Notes: generated by a model not told the origin, from the sequence alone. A stretch of 64,000 nucleotides of DNA from Bradyrhizobium aeschynomenes (GCF_013178945.1 NZ_JABFDM010000008.1:1-64000), one strand, 5' to 3'; shown: positions 8,112-25,410, counted from the stretch's first letter. Numbers and translations: made by a program.

Positions 8112-11100
8112 ATGTCACGCTTCTTCATCGCACGTCCGATCTTTGCCTGGGTCGTGGCGATCTTCATCTGTCTCGGCGGCATCCTCTCGATTCCGTTTCT
8201 GCCCGTCGCGCAATACCCGATCATCGCGCCGCCCTCGATCTCGATCTCGACCGCTTATCCCGGCGCATCGACCGAGAACCTCTATTACAGCGTCACGCGC
8301 CTGATCGAGGAGGAGCTGAACGGCGCCTCCGGAATTCTGAACTACGAATCGACCAGCGACACCACCGGCGAGGTCGAGATCATCGCCCAGTTCAAGCCGG
8401 GCACCGACATCGAGCTCGCCGCCGTCGACGTCCAGAACCGCATCAAGCGCATCGAGCCGCGCCTGCCCGAGGCGGTGCGCAAGCAGGGCATCGTCATTCT
8501 CGAGGCCTCGAGCGCCATCCTTCAATTCGTCACGCTGACCTCGACCGACGGCAGCCTCGACGAGATAGGTCTCGGCGACGTCGCGACGCGCTACGTTCTC
8601 CCGGAGCTGCGCCGGCTGCCGGGCGTCGGCCGCGCCCGCCTGTTTGCGACCGAGCGCGCGATGCGCATCTGGCTCGATCCCGACAAGCTGCTCGGGCTCG
8701 GCCTGACCGCGCAGGACGTCGACGCCGCCATCGCGGCGCAGAATTCGCAAGTCGCCTCAGGCATTCTCGGCGTGCCGCCGTCACCGTCGAGCCAGCGCAC
8801 CCAGAACATGGTGCTGGTCAAGGGACAGCTGGAATCGCCGGAGGAGTTCGGCAACATCGTGCTGCGCGCCAACCTCAACGGCTCCACCGTGAAGCTGTCC
8901 GACGTGGCGAAGATCGAGGTCGGCGGCCTGACCTACGCCTTCTCGTCCTGGCTCGACGGCAAGCCGGCTGCCGCCGTTGCCGTGCAGCTGGCGCCGACCG
9001 GCAATGCGCTCGCGACCGCCAAGGCGGTCAAGACGCGGATGGCCGAGCTCGCGGGCTTCTTCCCGCCCGGAGTCAAATACGAGGTCTCCTACGACATCAC
9101 CCCGGTCATCGCTGCCTCGGTCAAGAAGGTGCTGATGACCCTGGGCGAAGCGGTGATCCTCGTCTTCCTGGTGATGTTCCTGTTCCTGCAGAACATCCGC
9201 TACACGCTGATCCCGACCATTGTGGTGCCGATCGCGCTGCTCGGCACCTGCGCCGTGCTGCTCAGCCTCGGCTTCTCCATCAATGTGCTGACGATGTTCG
9301 GCATGGTGCTCGCGATCGGCATCCTGGTCGACGACGCGATCGTCGTCGTCGAGAACGTCGAGCGCATCATGGCGGAGGAGGGGCTGCCGCCTGTTGAGGC
9401 GACCGTCAAGGCGATGGAGCAGATCACCGGCGCCGTCATCGGCATCACCCTGGTGCTGATGGCGGTGTTCGTGCCGATGGCCTTTTTTCCCGGCTCGGTC
9501 GGCATCATGTATCAGCAGTTCTCCGCCTCGATGGTGGTGTCGATCGGCTTCTCCGCGTTCCTGGCGCTGTCCCTGACGCCGGCGCTGTGCGCGACCCTGC
9601 TCAAGCCGATCGAGAAGGGCCATGGCCACGCCAAGGGCGGCTTCTTCGGCTGGTTCAACCGCTGGTTCGGGCGGGTGACGGAGCGCTACACCGGCGCGAC
9701 GCGCTGGGTCGTGGCGCGCGGCGGCCGCTTCATGATCATCTACGTGCTGCTGCTGGCCGGGCTCGGCTATTCGTTGTGGCGGCTGCCCGGCGGCTTCCTG
9801 CCGGTCGACGACCAGGGCTTCGTGATGGTCGACGTGCTGACGCCGGCCGACGCCAGCACCAACCGCACGCTCGATGTGATCAAGACAGTCGAGAAGAAGC
9901 TCGCCGAGACGCCCGGCATCGACACGGTATCGTTCATCGCCGGCTTCAGCTTCTATGGACAGGGCTCCAACACGGCTCAGGCCTTCGTCACCTTGAAGGA
10001 CTGGTCGGAGCGCGGCCGCAACGAGAGCGCCGATGCCTTGATCGCGCGGCTCAATCCGGAGCTGGCGAAGATCAGGGATGCCGAGGTGTCGGTGCTGGCG
10101 CCGCCGCCGATCGACAATCTCGGCAACACCTCGGGCTTCAGCTTCCGTTTGCAGGATCGCTCGCAGCGCGGCTACGACGCCCTGATGGCGGCGAAGGACC
10201 AGTTGTTCGCGGCCGCCGCCGCTTCGCCGGTGCTCGGCAAGCTCAGCGTCGAAGGCTTGCCGCCGGCGCCGCTGGTTCGGCTCGAGATCGACCGCGCCAA
10301 GGCCGCCGCGCTCGGCGTGACCTTTGCCGCGATCAACGGCGCGTTGTCGACCAGCCTCGGCTCGAACTACATCAACGACTTCCTGAACCTCGGGCGCATG
10401 CAGCGCGTCATCGTTCAGGCCAATGACGACAAGCGGACCAAGCCCGAGCATCTACTCACCTATAGCGTGCGCAACAATGCCGGCGAGATGGTGCCGTTCT
10501 CGTCGTTCTCGCGCATCGCCTGGTCGGTCGGGCCGACGCAAGTGGTGGGCTTCGACGGCTATCCGTCGGTGCGCATCACCGGCAATCCGAAGCCCGGCTA
10601 TACCTCGGGCGACGCGATCGCCGAGATGGAGCGGCTGATGGGCACCTTGCCGAAGGGATTCGGCTACGCCTGGACCGGGCAGTCGCTGCAGGAGAAGCTC
10701 GCCGGATCGCAAGCCGTCTTCCTGCTCGGCCTGTCGATCCTGTTCGTCTTCCTGTGCCTTGCCGCGTTGTATGAAAGCTGGGCGATCCCGTTTGCCGTGA
10801 TGCTCGCGGTGCCGCTCGGACTGATCGGATCGGTCGCAGCGGCCTGGCTGCGCGGACTGCCGAACGACGTCTATTTCACGGTGGGCGTCATCACCATCAT
10901 CGGCCTGTCGGCCAAGAACGCCATTCTCATCATCGAGTTCGCCAAGGACCTGAGGGCCCGTGGCACGCCGCTGATCGAGGCGACGGTGACGGCCTGCGAG
11001 CTCCGCTTCCGGCCGATCATCATGACGTCGCTGGCCTTCATCCTCGGCGTCGTGCCGCTGGTGATCGCGACCGGCGCGAGCGGCGCGAGCCAGCAGGCGC

Positions 11101-11255
11101 TCGGCACCGGCGTGCTCGGCGGCATGATCACGGCGACCTTCCTCGCCGTGTTCTGGGTGCCGGTGTTCTTCGTGATGGTGATCCGCTTCTTCACCCGCGA
11201 CAAGGCGGCGGCCGTACCGACCGCCAAGGAGCAACTGCCCTCCGCGGCGCACTAA
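8112..11255 (+). CDS. RND multidrug efflux permease (AcrB/MexB, HAE1 type)
   Basis: A 1047-residue inner-membrane pump of the hydrophobe/amphiphile efflux family, the usual length for AcrB-type proteins. It begins MSRFFIARPIFAWVVAI with the first membrane helix. Helix 4 contains GILVDDAIVVVENVER, whose paired Asp residues carry the proton relay. Large periplasmic loops follow helices 1 and 7, and TVGVITIIGLSAKNAILIIE in the C-terminal half supplies the relay Lys. The ATG at 8112 is chosen because the family starts with this short cytoplasmic leader; the frame is open a further 72 bases upstream into the adaptor gene end. Substrates cannot be predicted. A palindromic repeat lies 45 bases beyond the stop. 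Confidence 0.95.
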   Translation: MSRFFIARPIFAWVVAIFICLGGILSIPFLPVAQYPIIAPPSISISTAYPGASTENLYYSVTRLIEEELNGASGILNYESTSDTTGEVEIIAQFKPGTDIELAAVDVQNRIKRIEPRLPEAVRKQGIVILEASSAILQFVTLTSTDGSLDEIGLGDVATRYVLPELRRLPGVGRARLFATERAMRIWLDPDKLLGLGLTAQDVDAAIAAQNSQVASGILGVPPSPSSQRTQNMVLVKGQLESPEEFGNIVLRANLNGSTVKLSDVAKIEVGGLTYAFSSWLDGKPAAAVAVQLAPTGNALATAKAVKTRMAELAGFFPPGVKYEVSYDITPVIAASVKKVLMTLGEAVILVFLVMFLFLQNIRYTLIPTIVVPIALLGTCAVLLSLGFSINVLTMFGMVLAIGILVDDAIVVVENVERIMAEEGLPPVEATVKAMEQITGAVIGITLVLMAVFVPMAFFPGSVGIMYQQFSASMVVSIGFSAFLALSLTPALCATLLKPIEKGHGHAKGGFFGWFNRWFGRVTERYTGATRWVVARGGRFMIIYVLLLAGLGYSLWRLPGGFLPVDDQGFVMVDVLTPADASTNRTLDVIKTVEKKLAETPGIDTVSFIAGFSFYGQGSNTAQAFVTLKDWSERGRNESADALIARLNPELAKIRDAEVSVLAPPPIDNLGNTSGFSFRLQDRSQRGYDALMAAKDQLFAAAAASPVLGKLSVEGLPPAPLVRLEIDRAKAAALGVTFAAINGALSTSLGSNYINDFLNLGRMQRVIVQANDDKRTKPEHLLTYSVRNNAGEMVPFSSFSRIAWSVGPTQVVGFDGYPSVRITGNPKPGYTSGDAIAEMERLMGTLPKGFGYAWTGQSLQEKLAGSQAVFLLGLSILFVFLCLAALYESWAIPFAVMLAVPLGLIGSVAAAWLRGLPNDVYFTVGVITIIGLSAKNAILIIEFAKDLRARGTPLIEATVTACELRFRPIIMTSLAFILGVVPLVIATGASGASQQALGTGVLGGMITATFLAVFWVPVFFVMVIRFFTRDKAAAVPTAKEQLPSAAH

Positions 11256-11299
11256 GGCCATCGCCGATGGAAGCCGCTTGTCCGGCAACCTCCAATGTC

Positions 11300-11319
11300 G
11301 TCCCGGCGAACGCCGGGAC
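11300..11319. repeat. Palindromic REP-like element
   Basis: GTCCCGGCGAACGCCGGGAC is a perfect inverted repeat with 9-base arms and an AA centre. With its flanks (about 11292-11400, ending GGCTGGATCCCGG) it resembles a short dispersed intergenic repeat common in Bradyrhizobium and Rhodopseudomonas. Its position just after the RND permease stop suggests it may also act as a transcription terminator or mRNA-stabilising hairpin. No other copy lies in this window. Confidence 0.7.
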
Positions 11320-11528
11320 CCATAACCAAAAATCGTGGTGTGTGGCAGACTCGTAGCTTAGCGCTTCCGCTACGATGCCGGCCGGCTGGATCCCGGTCGA
11401 CGCGGGCCCTTCAACGTTGACCGGCTTTCCGCCCCGCGACGCCAGATGTCGCGGTTGCGCCTAGAAACCGGCTCGAACATTACATTATGATGCTTGCTGA
11501 TCACGCAGTGAGAAATCAAGGGCGTCCG

Positions 11529-12470
11529 ATGCAACGGCGGGATCTGCTGACAGGGCTGCTCGCCGGCGCGCTGGGCGCGACCATTCCATGGAAGGCGCAA
11601 GCCGTGACACCGGACGACATTGCGCGGGAGTATCAGCGCCAGGCCATGGCGCAATTTCCGCTCAAGCTGATCGAAACCACGGGCGACAATGCACTGGCAA
11701 AATGGCAGGAGCTAAAGGCGGCCGGGCAGGGCACGCCGGTCGTGCTCGGCGGCGAGGACGAGCACCAGTCCCTGGGCAATCTGCTGATGCCGTTCGCGCC
11801 GAACGGACCCTATGTCCCGCCGCTTCGGCCGGTCGAGGACATCCTGCGCGACGCCGATTTGATCAAGTTTCCAGACGATTTCATCCAGCGCAGCAAGGAC
11901 GGCAACGACGCCGCGATTAGGCAGTTCAAGGAGATGCTGGCGGCAAAGCCGGACATGCCCTTGCCGACGATGACCGAGAGCAAGGACGGACAGCTGCGCA
12001 CATTGACACGGGACGAGACCATCGCCGCGATGCTCGGCTCTGGCCGCGAGCCGCCGCTCGGCGATTGGCCCGACACGACCGATGCGATGAACGGCCTGTC
12101 GGTGGTCATGGATTATCGCACCGGACAGCCGCTGCAGAAGGTCATCATCGGTCTGGCGGCGACCGACGACTGGACGACTGTTCCGGCCATTCTGCGCTGG
12201 GGCCATTGGAATGGTTGCCCGAAGCCGGAAGAGCACGTCGCCGCGTTCAGGAATTGGCGCGACCGCTACGGCGCCGAGCTCGTCGCCATCACCTCGGACG
12301 TCGTCAATCTGCGCGTCGCGCGGCGGCCGCAGACCCGCGACGAAGCGCTCGCGCTGGCGCGGGAGCACTATGTCTATTGTCCTGATAATATCGACCAGGG
12401 CGTCGGCACCTTCAACGCACTCGCCGCCGCCTTGATGAACAGCGACTGGTGGTACTTCTGGTGGGATTGA
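11529..12470 (+). CDS. DUF4253 domain protein with Tat-like leader
   Basis: A 313-residue protein of unknown function. The N-terminus MQRRDLLTGLLAGALGATIP looks like a twin-arginine leader, so the protein may be exported folded. The C-terminal third carries the DUF4253 pattern: WGHWNGCPKPEEHVAAFRNW, then YGAELVAITSDVVNLRV, then HYVYCPDNIDQGVGTFNALA, and the very end SDWWYFWWD, which is strongly characteristic. The middle part (about residues 40-190) is not recognised. The frame is open to 11487, but the ATG at 11529 places the paired Arg at the N-terminus. The gene stands alone between two repeat regions. An export signal on a DUF4253 protein is not something I can explain. Confidence 0.85.
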   Translation: MQRRDLLTGLLAGALGATIPWKAQAVTPDDIAREYQRQAMAQFPLKLIETTGDNALAKWQELKAAGQGTPVVLGGEDEHQSLGNLLMPFAPNGPYVPPLRPVEDILRDADLIKFPDDFIQRSKDGNDAAIRQFKEMLAAKPDMPLPTMTESKDGQLRTLTRDETIAAMLGSGREPPLGDWPDTTDAMNGLSVVMDYRTGQPLQKVIIGLAATDDWTTVPAILRWGHWNGCPKPEEHVAAFRNWRDRYGAELVAITSDVVNLRVARRPQTRDEALALAREHYVYCPDNIDQGVGTFNALAAALMNSDWWYFWWD

Positions 12471-12529
12471 AGATTGGCTGGTCGGCGCTCGTGACCGGCA
12501 TCGGGTGACGCCCCTCACGATAACTATGA

Positions 12530-13075
12530 GTTGTTGATCCAGGTATCTCGGCTCCTGTCCGCCCGACGGGCAATCCGCGCATCTCTGCCATGCGTCAACT
12601 GCCCGGCGTGCCAGTTTGTCGCGGACTCATCACTTGTGTCGTCGGGCAAATCACATCCACATTTCCGCGCATCCGGGCCCGCCAAGAGGGACGTTTCGCG
12701 ATCGTCACGAACGTCGGGTCCGAGATGCGGTGGGCGCGTCGGTCTGCAGCCTGGTTTCGGCCGGGCGGACGAACAGAACGCTGCGACGGTGAAATCGTGT
12801 GGTCCTGGCCTCCCGGTGCCGAGGTCAAGCGGACGGGGATGATGACCCGTTCGCGATGGGGGCAATCAAGCCGGTCCCCAAGGAGAGCACGTATAAGCCG
12901 CTCAACCATCGCGCAGGGAAGGCCGGGATGTCCCAGCCGAACCTGTGGTTCCTGCCCCGTGCATTTTTCTCTGCACGGGGGCCATGGGGGCGGCAGGCTC
13001 CCGGCCTTCCCTGCGCCTCTTCCTGTCAGGAAGAGGACGAACGGATGCAAAAGCCCGGGCGTCGTCGCCGCGGGA
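12530..13075. repeat. Long dispersed Bradyrhizobium-type repeat
   Basis: A non-coding stretch of about 550 bases. I recognise it because the conceptual translation of its minus strand (GAGKAGSLPPPWPPC, VTIAKRPSWRARMRGN, and GPHDFTVAAF in another frame) matches spurious hypothetical proteins that recur in many Bradyrhizobium annotations. This suggests a high-copy intergenic repeat rather than a gene. It contains the long hairpin at 12911-13016 and, at 13016-13036, a second near-perfect palindrome (CCTCTTCCTG, T, CAGGAAGAGG). The boundaries are approximate. No coding pattern or transposase is seen. Family membership is from memory. Confidence 0.6.
12911..13016. repeat. 106-base nested hairpin inside the repeat
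   Basis: The outer arms GCGCAGGGAAGGCCGGGA (12911-12928) and TCCCGGCCTTCCCTGCGC (12999-13016) are perfectly complementary over 18 bases. Inside are CCTGCC (12951-12956) with GGCAGG (12992-12997), and CCCCGTGCA (12955-12963) with TGCACGGGG (12972-12980). Together they form one long interrupted stem. As RNA it would be a very stable structure; as DNA it could be a mobile-repeat end or protein target. Confidence 0.85.
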
Positions 13076-13206
13076 TCGCGATGGCTTGCCTTCGATGTTT
13101 GACACCGGTGAAGTTGCGTCATGAGACGGGATGCGCCGACTCGCGCCTTGCGCTAAGTCGATACGGCGCGTGCGAGGCGCGCGCAGATGGAAGGCAGCAG
13201 ATTGCG

Positions 13207-14112
13207 ATGGAGCGCGCCCGGATCGCCATTCTCGGCAGCTCGGTGCCCAGCTTCGAGCTGGCCGACGTGCTGATCGCCGCTGGCTGCACGGTTTGCGCCG
13301 TCGTGCCGCCGCGCGGGACGCTCGGCAGCGGCGTGGAGCGGCGCGCCGCCGCGCGGCAGCTGCCGCTGGTCGATGTCGGGCCGTCGATCAACGATCCCGC
13401 GACGGTGGCGAAGCTGCGAGGGCTCGGCGCCGACCTGTTCGTGAACTGGGGTCATCCCGAGCGCTTTGCCGAGGAGCTGCTCGCGCTGCCGCGGCTCGGC
13501 GCCCTCAACCTGCATCCCGGTGAGATCCCCGGCGCGCGCGGCCTCGAGCCGGTGTTCGCGGCGATCCTCGAAGGCTGGCCCGCGATCACCCAGACGGCGC
13601 ATCTGATGAGCGCTGCGTTCGACGACGGGCCGATCATCCGCACCCGCCGCATCGCGATCGATGACGCGCCGTATCGCGACGTCGTCGAGGAGCGGCTGCG
13701 CGACGGCGCGGTCGGCTTCTATCAGGGCGCAGTGCAGGCGGTGCTCGCCGGCGAGCGCGGGGCGCCGGGAACGGGGCCGCGGCGCTATTTCGGGAAGCTG
13801 AAGCCGGATGACGACGTGCTGGGCTGGCAAGAGCCGCAGGAGGCCGTGCTGCGGCGTCTGCGCGCGCTGAGCCCGTTCAAGCCCGCGCGGTGTTTCGTCG
13901 CCGGCCACGATGAGCCGCTGCTGATCTGGCGGGCCGAGCCGAGCGGCCACGCCGCCGCGGATGCGCCGGCGGGGTGCGTGATGGCGGCGCATGACGGTGA
14001 ACTGCTGGTCGCCGCCGCCGACGGGCTCGTTCGCATCACGGAGCATGAGCGTCCGCCGGCGCTGCCATTGGCCAGTCTGGTCGGCGCGCAGCTGACGGGT
14101 GATCAGCGCTGA
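13207..14112 (+). CDS. Formyltransferase (Fmt-like catalytic fold)
   Basis: A 301-residue protein with the formyltetrahydrofolate-dependent formyltransferase fold. N101-L-H103 in LNLHPGEIPGARG and D140 in FDDGPII correspond to the catalytic Asn, His and Asp of Fmt and of sugar or N-hydroxyornithine formyltransferases. The first domain ends near residue 190, and a C-terminal barrel-like domain follows (YFGKLKPDDDVLGW onward), as in Fmt. It is probably not the housekeeping Fmt because the motif around the His departs from the usual HxSLLP form. It ends 10 bases inside the tail of the last gene of the NRPS/PKS operon, on the opposite strand. It could formylate the N-terminus of the peptide, by analogy with linear gramicidin, but this is inferred. 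TTGACA at 13099 may be its -35 box. Confidence 0.8.
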   Translation: MERARIAILGSSVPSFELADVLIAAGCTVCAVVPPRGTLGSGVERRAAARQLPLVDVGPSINDPATVAKLRGLGADLFVNWGHPERFAEELLALPRLGALNLHPGEIPGARGLEPVFAAILEGWPAITQTAHLMSAAFDDGPIIRTRRIAIDDAPYRDVVEERLRDGAVGFYQGAVQAVLAGERGAPGTGPRRYFGKLKPDDDVLGWQEPQEAVLRRLRALSPFKPARCFVAGHDEPLLIWRAEPSGHAAADAPAGCVMAAHDGELLVAAADGLVRITEHERPPALPLASLVGAQLTGDQR

Positions 14113-14987
14113 GGACGCAGCCGGCTCGCCAGCCTCGAGCGCTTGCGCGCGCGCAGGATGCGATAGGACAGGCGGCCTTCGGTCATCGCGACCTGCATCT
14201 GCGAGCCGGGCCGGGCCATCACGAGGTCGAGCACGCGCGCGTCGGACTGCTCGGTGGCACCGCAGGCCTCCGCAGGCGACACGGTGCCGAAGCCCTCGAG
14301 CTGCGAGTCGCCTTCGGCCGCGCGAGCCAGCATCACATTCGGCGTGATGTCGCGATCGCTGAGCACGTCGAGCCCGCAGGCGCTCAGCTCGGCGCGCCGC
14401 GCCGTCACCTCGTCGCGGTCGAACACGTCGGTGTACAGGAACGCGCCGCCCGGCCGCAGCACGCGCGCCACCTCGGCATAGAAGCGCGCGATATGGGGGT
14501 AGCAATGCGAGCTCTCAACATTGGTGACCACGTCGAAGCTCTGGTCGGGAAACGGCAGCTGCTCGGCATCGCCTTCGAGAAAGCGGCTGCGCGGCGCGTC
14601 GACGGTGCGGCGGCAGAATGCGATGTTCTCTGGCGTGAGATCGAGGCCGGTGACCTCGCGGGGTTGGAAGTAGCTCAGCAGCGTGTGCACCGTGCCGCCG
14701 CGGCCGCAGCCGACGTCGAGCACATCGCGGCCGGCGAGCTCGGTGTCGCCGACCAGCTCCAGGATCAGCCGCACCGAGCTGGCATTGACCGCATCGGGCC
14801 GCGGCAGGATGCGGGCCTCGTCCTGGCCGGACGGCAGGTAGCCCCAGTTCATGAACAGGCTGACCTCGCCGAACGGCAGGCTGTCGACGCGCCGGTTCCA
14901 ATAGCCGTAGAATCGCTGAATGCGCGACTTGAAGGCCTCGGGCGCGGCGGCCTTGTCGGGCAGGTCATAGACGTCGTCATCGGACAT
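14103..14987 (-). CDS. Class I SAM O-methyltransferase 2 of the NRPS/PKS operon
   Basis: A 294-residue SAM-dependent methyltransferase. Motif I is D91-V-G-C-G-R-G-G98, followed by VTGLDLTPENIAFC, SFDVVTNVESSHCYP (motif IV region) and ARVLRPGGAFLYTDV. The LFMNWGYL segment and this motif set recall methyltransferases annotated as phthiotriol/phenolphthiotriol dimycocerosate methyltransferases, which O-methylate secondary hydroxyls of polyketide chains. It lies 12 bases after a clear paralogue and closes the operon. A likely substrate is one of the two beta-hydroxyls made by the ketoreductase domains of the two PKS modules; alternatively it could methylate the N-terminal amine. The assignment as O-methyltransferase is inferred from family resemblance. 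Confidence 0.8.
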   Translation of the reverse strand: MSDDDVYDLPDKAAAPEAFKSRIQRFYGYWNRRVDSLPFGEVSLFMNWGYLPSGQDEARILPRPDAVNASSVRLILELVGDTELAGRDVLDVGCGRGGTVHTLLSYFQPREVTGLDLTPENIAFCRRTVDAPRSRFLEGDAEQLPFPDQSFDVVTNVESSHCYPHIARFYAEVARVLRPGGAFLYTDVFDRDEVTARRAELSACGLDVLSDRDITPNVMLARAAEGDSQLEGFGTVSPAEACGATEQSDARVLDLVMARPGSQMQVAMTEGRLSYRILRARKRSRLASRLRPQR

Positions 14988-14999
14988 CGGCTCGCCTCG

Positions 15000-15883
15000 T
15001 TACAGCTCGATGCAGTCGGCAACCTTGCGCAGCCGCAGGATGCGATATTCGAAGCGGCCGTCCTCGATGTGATCGAAGAACTCCGAGCCTTCGGGAGCAA
15101 GGAAGTAGCTCATCAAAGCGGCGCGCGTCGGGTCGGCGGCGCCGGGTTCCTCCGCGTTGAAGGCACGCAGCTGCACCTGCGCGGCCTCGCGCCTTGCAGC
15201 CAGCACGTTGGCGGTGATGTCGCGATCAGCCTCGATCACGAAGCCGTTGGCGGCGAGGAAATCGCGGGCATGCCCGAACTGGCCAGGCTGCAGCAGGTCG
15301 GTGTAGGCGAAATGGCCGCCGTGCCTGAGCACGCGATTGACCTCGCGGTAGAAGCGGTCGATGTCCGGATAGGCGTTGGAGGATTCGATGTTGGTGACCA
15401 GATCGAAGCTGCCGTCGCCGAAGGCGAGGTCCTCGGCATCGCCCTGGAAGAAGCGCAGGCGCGGATCGCCGTGCGTCTGCTTGCAATGGGCGATGCTGCG
15501 TGGATTGAGATCGACGCCGGTGAGGCTGCGCGGCGCGCAGCGCGCGGCGAGCGTCGCCAGCGTGCCGCCGCGGCCGCAGCCGACGTCGAGCACGTCCAGT
15601 CCGTCGACGCTGATCGGCCCGAGCAGCTCCAGCACCAGCCGCACGGCATGGCGGTCGAGCATCGCTGCCGGCAGGCTGCCGCTCCAGTCGTCCGGGCGGC
15701 CCTCGACCGGCAGGTAGCCCCAGTTGAAGAACTGCACATAGCCGTCGAGGCTGCTGTCGGAGAGGTAGGTGTTGAGCCCGTTGTAGAAGTCGATCACGCG
15801 CGACTTCAATTCGGCCGGCGCCACGCCCAGCCGTTCGCCGAGACCCGGCGCGGCGTCTGGTCCGAGCTGATCGTGAGGGCTGC

Positions 15884-15887
<4 letters not shown>
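15000..15887 (-). CDS. Class I SAM O-methyltransferase 1 of the NRPS/PKS operon
   Basis: A 295-residue paralogue of the next gene downstream. Shared blocks include FFNWGYLP, D101-V-G-C-G-R-G-G108, LTGVDLNPRSIAHC, SFDLVTNIESSNAYP and NRVLRHGGHFAYTD. The start at 15887 overlaps the stop of the large NRPS by four bases (ATGA), so it is translationally coupled to it. Two related O-methyltransferases in a pathway with exactly two KR-type PKS modules suggests one enzyme per beta-hydroxyl. The pair probably arose by tandem duplication and has diverged well beyond the recent duplication seen in the NRPS. It could also methylate a carboxyl or amine; substrate assignment is inferred. Confidence 0.8.
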
Positions 15888-23574
<7,687 letters not shown>

Positions 23575-23578
<4 letters not shown>

Positions 23579-25407
23579 AGCACGCCGGCCTCAAAGGGGG
23601 CGGCCATGTCGGCGAGGCGCCGCGCCACGCCGCGAACGGTCGCATCGGCGTAGAGATCCTGCAGTGTGCCTTCCCAGCCGAGCTGTGTGCGCAACTGCCC
23701 AAGGAGGCGCATGGCCAGCAGCGAGTCGCCGCCGAGATCGAAGAAGTCATCGTCGAGGCTTGCCGGCGCAAGCTTGAGGACGGACGTGAACAAGGCGGCG
23801 ACCGCCGCCTGATCGCGATCGTCGTAGTGAGGTTCGACGCTGCCGCCTGCGGCGGCTGTCAGATGCGCGAGCAATGCATCACGATCGACCTTGCCGTTGG
23901 CTGACAGCGGAAATGACGGCACGATCACGATCCGCGCCGGCACCATCGGCGGCGGAAGCTCGGCCTGCAGCCGGGAGCGGAGCTGGGATTCGAGTCCGTT
24001 GGACTTGACCGAAGTCGTGACGAAAGCATGGAGTCTGACGTCTCCGGGCGACAGCTCCGCGGCCAGCACGACAGCGCCGCGAACGTCGTCGATGGCCTCG
24101 AGATGGCGCGCCACCGCACCTGGCTCGACGCGATGGCCGCGGATCTTGAGCTGCGCGTCGAGGCGATCAAGGAAGATCAACGAGCCGTCGCGCTGCATGC
24201 GGACGCTGTCGCCGCTGCGATACATGCGTCCTTGGGGACGGAAAGGATCCGGCCGGAAGCGTTGCTGCGTCAGCTCTGGATCGCCGAGATAGCCGGCGGC
24301 GACGGCTTCGCCGCCGATCCAGAGCTCGCCCTCCGTGCCGAGCGCAACCGGCTGCTGATCGGAATCGAGCACGTAGCAGGATGTTCCGGCAATGGGACCG
24401 CCGATCGAGAAAGGCTCAGTCGGGCGGGCGTCTGCGGTGAAGCGGGCGGCCGTCGTGTAGACCGCCGTCTCCGTCGGTCCGTAGCAATGCACGATCGCGC
24501 GGGCGCCGCCATCGAGCACCCGACACGCGGCTTCGGCGCTGCCGCGTTCGCCGCCGGTCAGGATCTCGACGCCAGCGAGTGCCTCGGGACGATCCTCGGC
24601 AATGCGGTTGAACAGGCCGGTCGTGATGAACGTCGTGGTGACGCCATGACGGCGCACCAGCTCGGCGATGCTGTCAGGGGTCGGGGGCGCATCCGGATGC
24701 AGCACGATGCGGGCGCCGGCGGCGAGGAAGGGCCAGAGGTCGAACACCGCGGCATCGAAGCTCGGTGGCGAAAGTGCCAACGCGATGCTGCTGCTGTCGA
24801 TCGCGGTGTAGGCGGGCGCCACCATCAGCCGCGTGACGTTGTCGTGGCGGACCACGACGCCCTTGGGACGGCCGGTCGAGCCCGAGGTGAAGATCACATA
24901 GGCCGTATCCGATGCGCATGTGACCGGCGGCACATCAGTCTTGTCGTGAATGTCGCCGGTTCCGATCAGGCGATCGTGCCACTCGGCACCGAGCTGCAGA
25001 GGAGATCGGACATCGGCAACGATCAGCGCCGGCTGAGCTGCCGCGAGGACGGTCTCGGTGAAAGACCGGGGATAGTGCGGCGCGATCGGGACGTAGCCGC
25101 AGCCGGCATCGAGCACGCCGAGCAGCAGAGCGGGAAGATCGAGGTCGCGGCCGGAAAGCACGGCAATCAGGTCGCCGCGCCGCGCACCGCGCGCGGTCAA
25201 GGCGGCCCGGACCCGATCGGCGCGATCGATCAGCTCGGCGTAGGTCATGCAGCCTCTAGCGCCGATCAGTGCCGGTGCTCCCGGCGACCTCGCGGCTGCC
25301 GCGCGAACCAGCTCGCCAATGGAGCCACGCTCCGGCGCCGGATGGTCGTGCCGGGCCAACGACAGCTGAGGGTCCACGATCATGCGCAAGCCGCCGATCC
25401 CGGCCAT
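23575..25407 (-). CDS. NRPS loading protein, A-PCP
   Basis: A 610-residue stand-alone adenylation plus carrier protein with no condensation domain, as expected for a chain-initiating module. Core motifs: YVIFTSGSTGRPKGV (A3), HCYGPTETAVY (A5), YRSGDSVRM (A7), LSANGKVDR (A10), and PCP site DDFFDLGGDSLLAMR. Hand-read pocket residues D-A-F-F-L-G-C-V-Y fit a branched aliphatic amino acid, most like Ile codes. The stop overlaps the GTG of the two-module NRPS, whose N-terminus is a TubC-type docking domain, so the two proteins probably pair directly. The first ATG (25407) lies 3 bases after the previous stop; ATG 25383 is a possible alternative. Confidence 0.92.
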
Positions 25408-25410
25408 GAC

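Noticed and set aside
8781..10451. A 556-codon minus-strand frame within the RND permease
   Set aside because: His/Asp/Arg-rich shadow of a clearly conserved pump gene; no family resemblance.
12595..13122. Minus-strand hypothetical protein of 175 codons
   Set aside because: It is the translation of the dispersed repeat, of a type often mis-annotated as a gene in this genus.
12799..13206. Long N-terminal extension of the formyltransferase
   Set aside because: The extension is translated repeat sequence including the hairpin; the conserved fold begins at MERARIAILG (13207).
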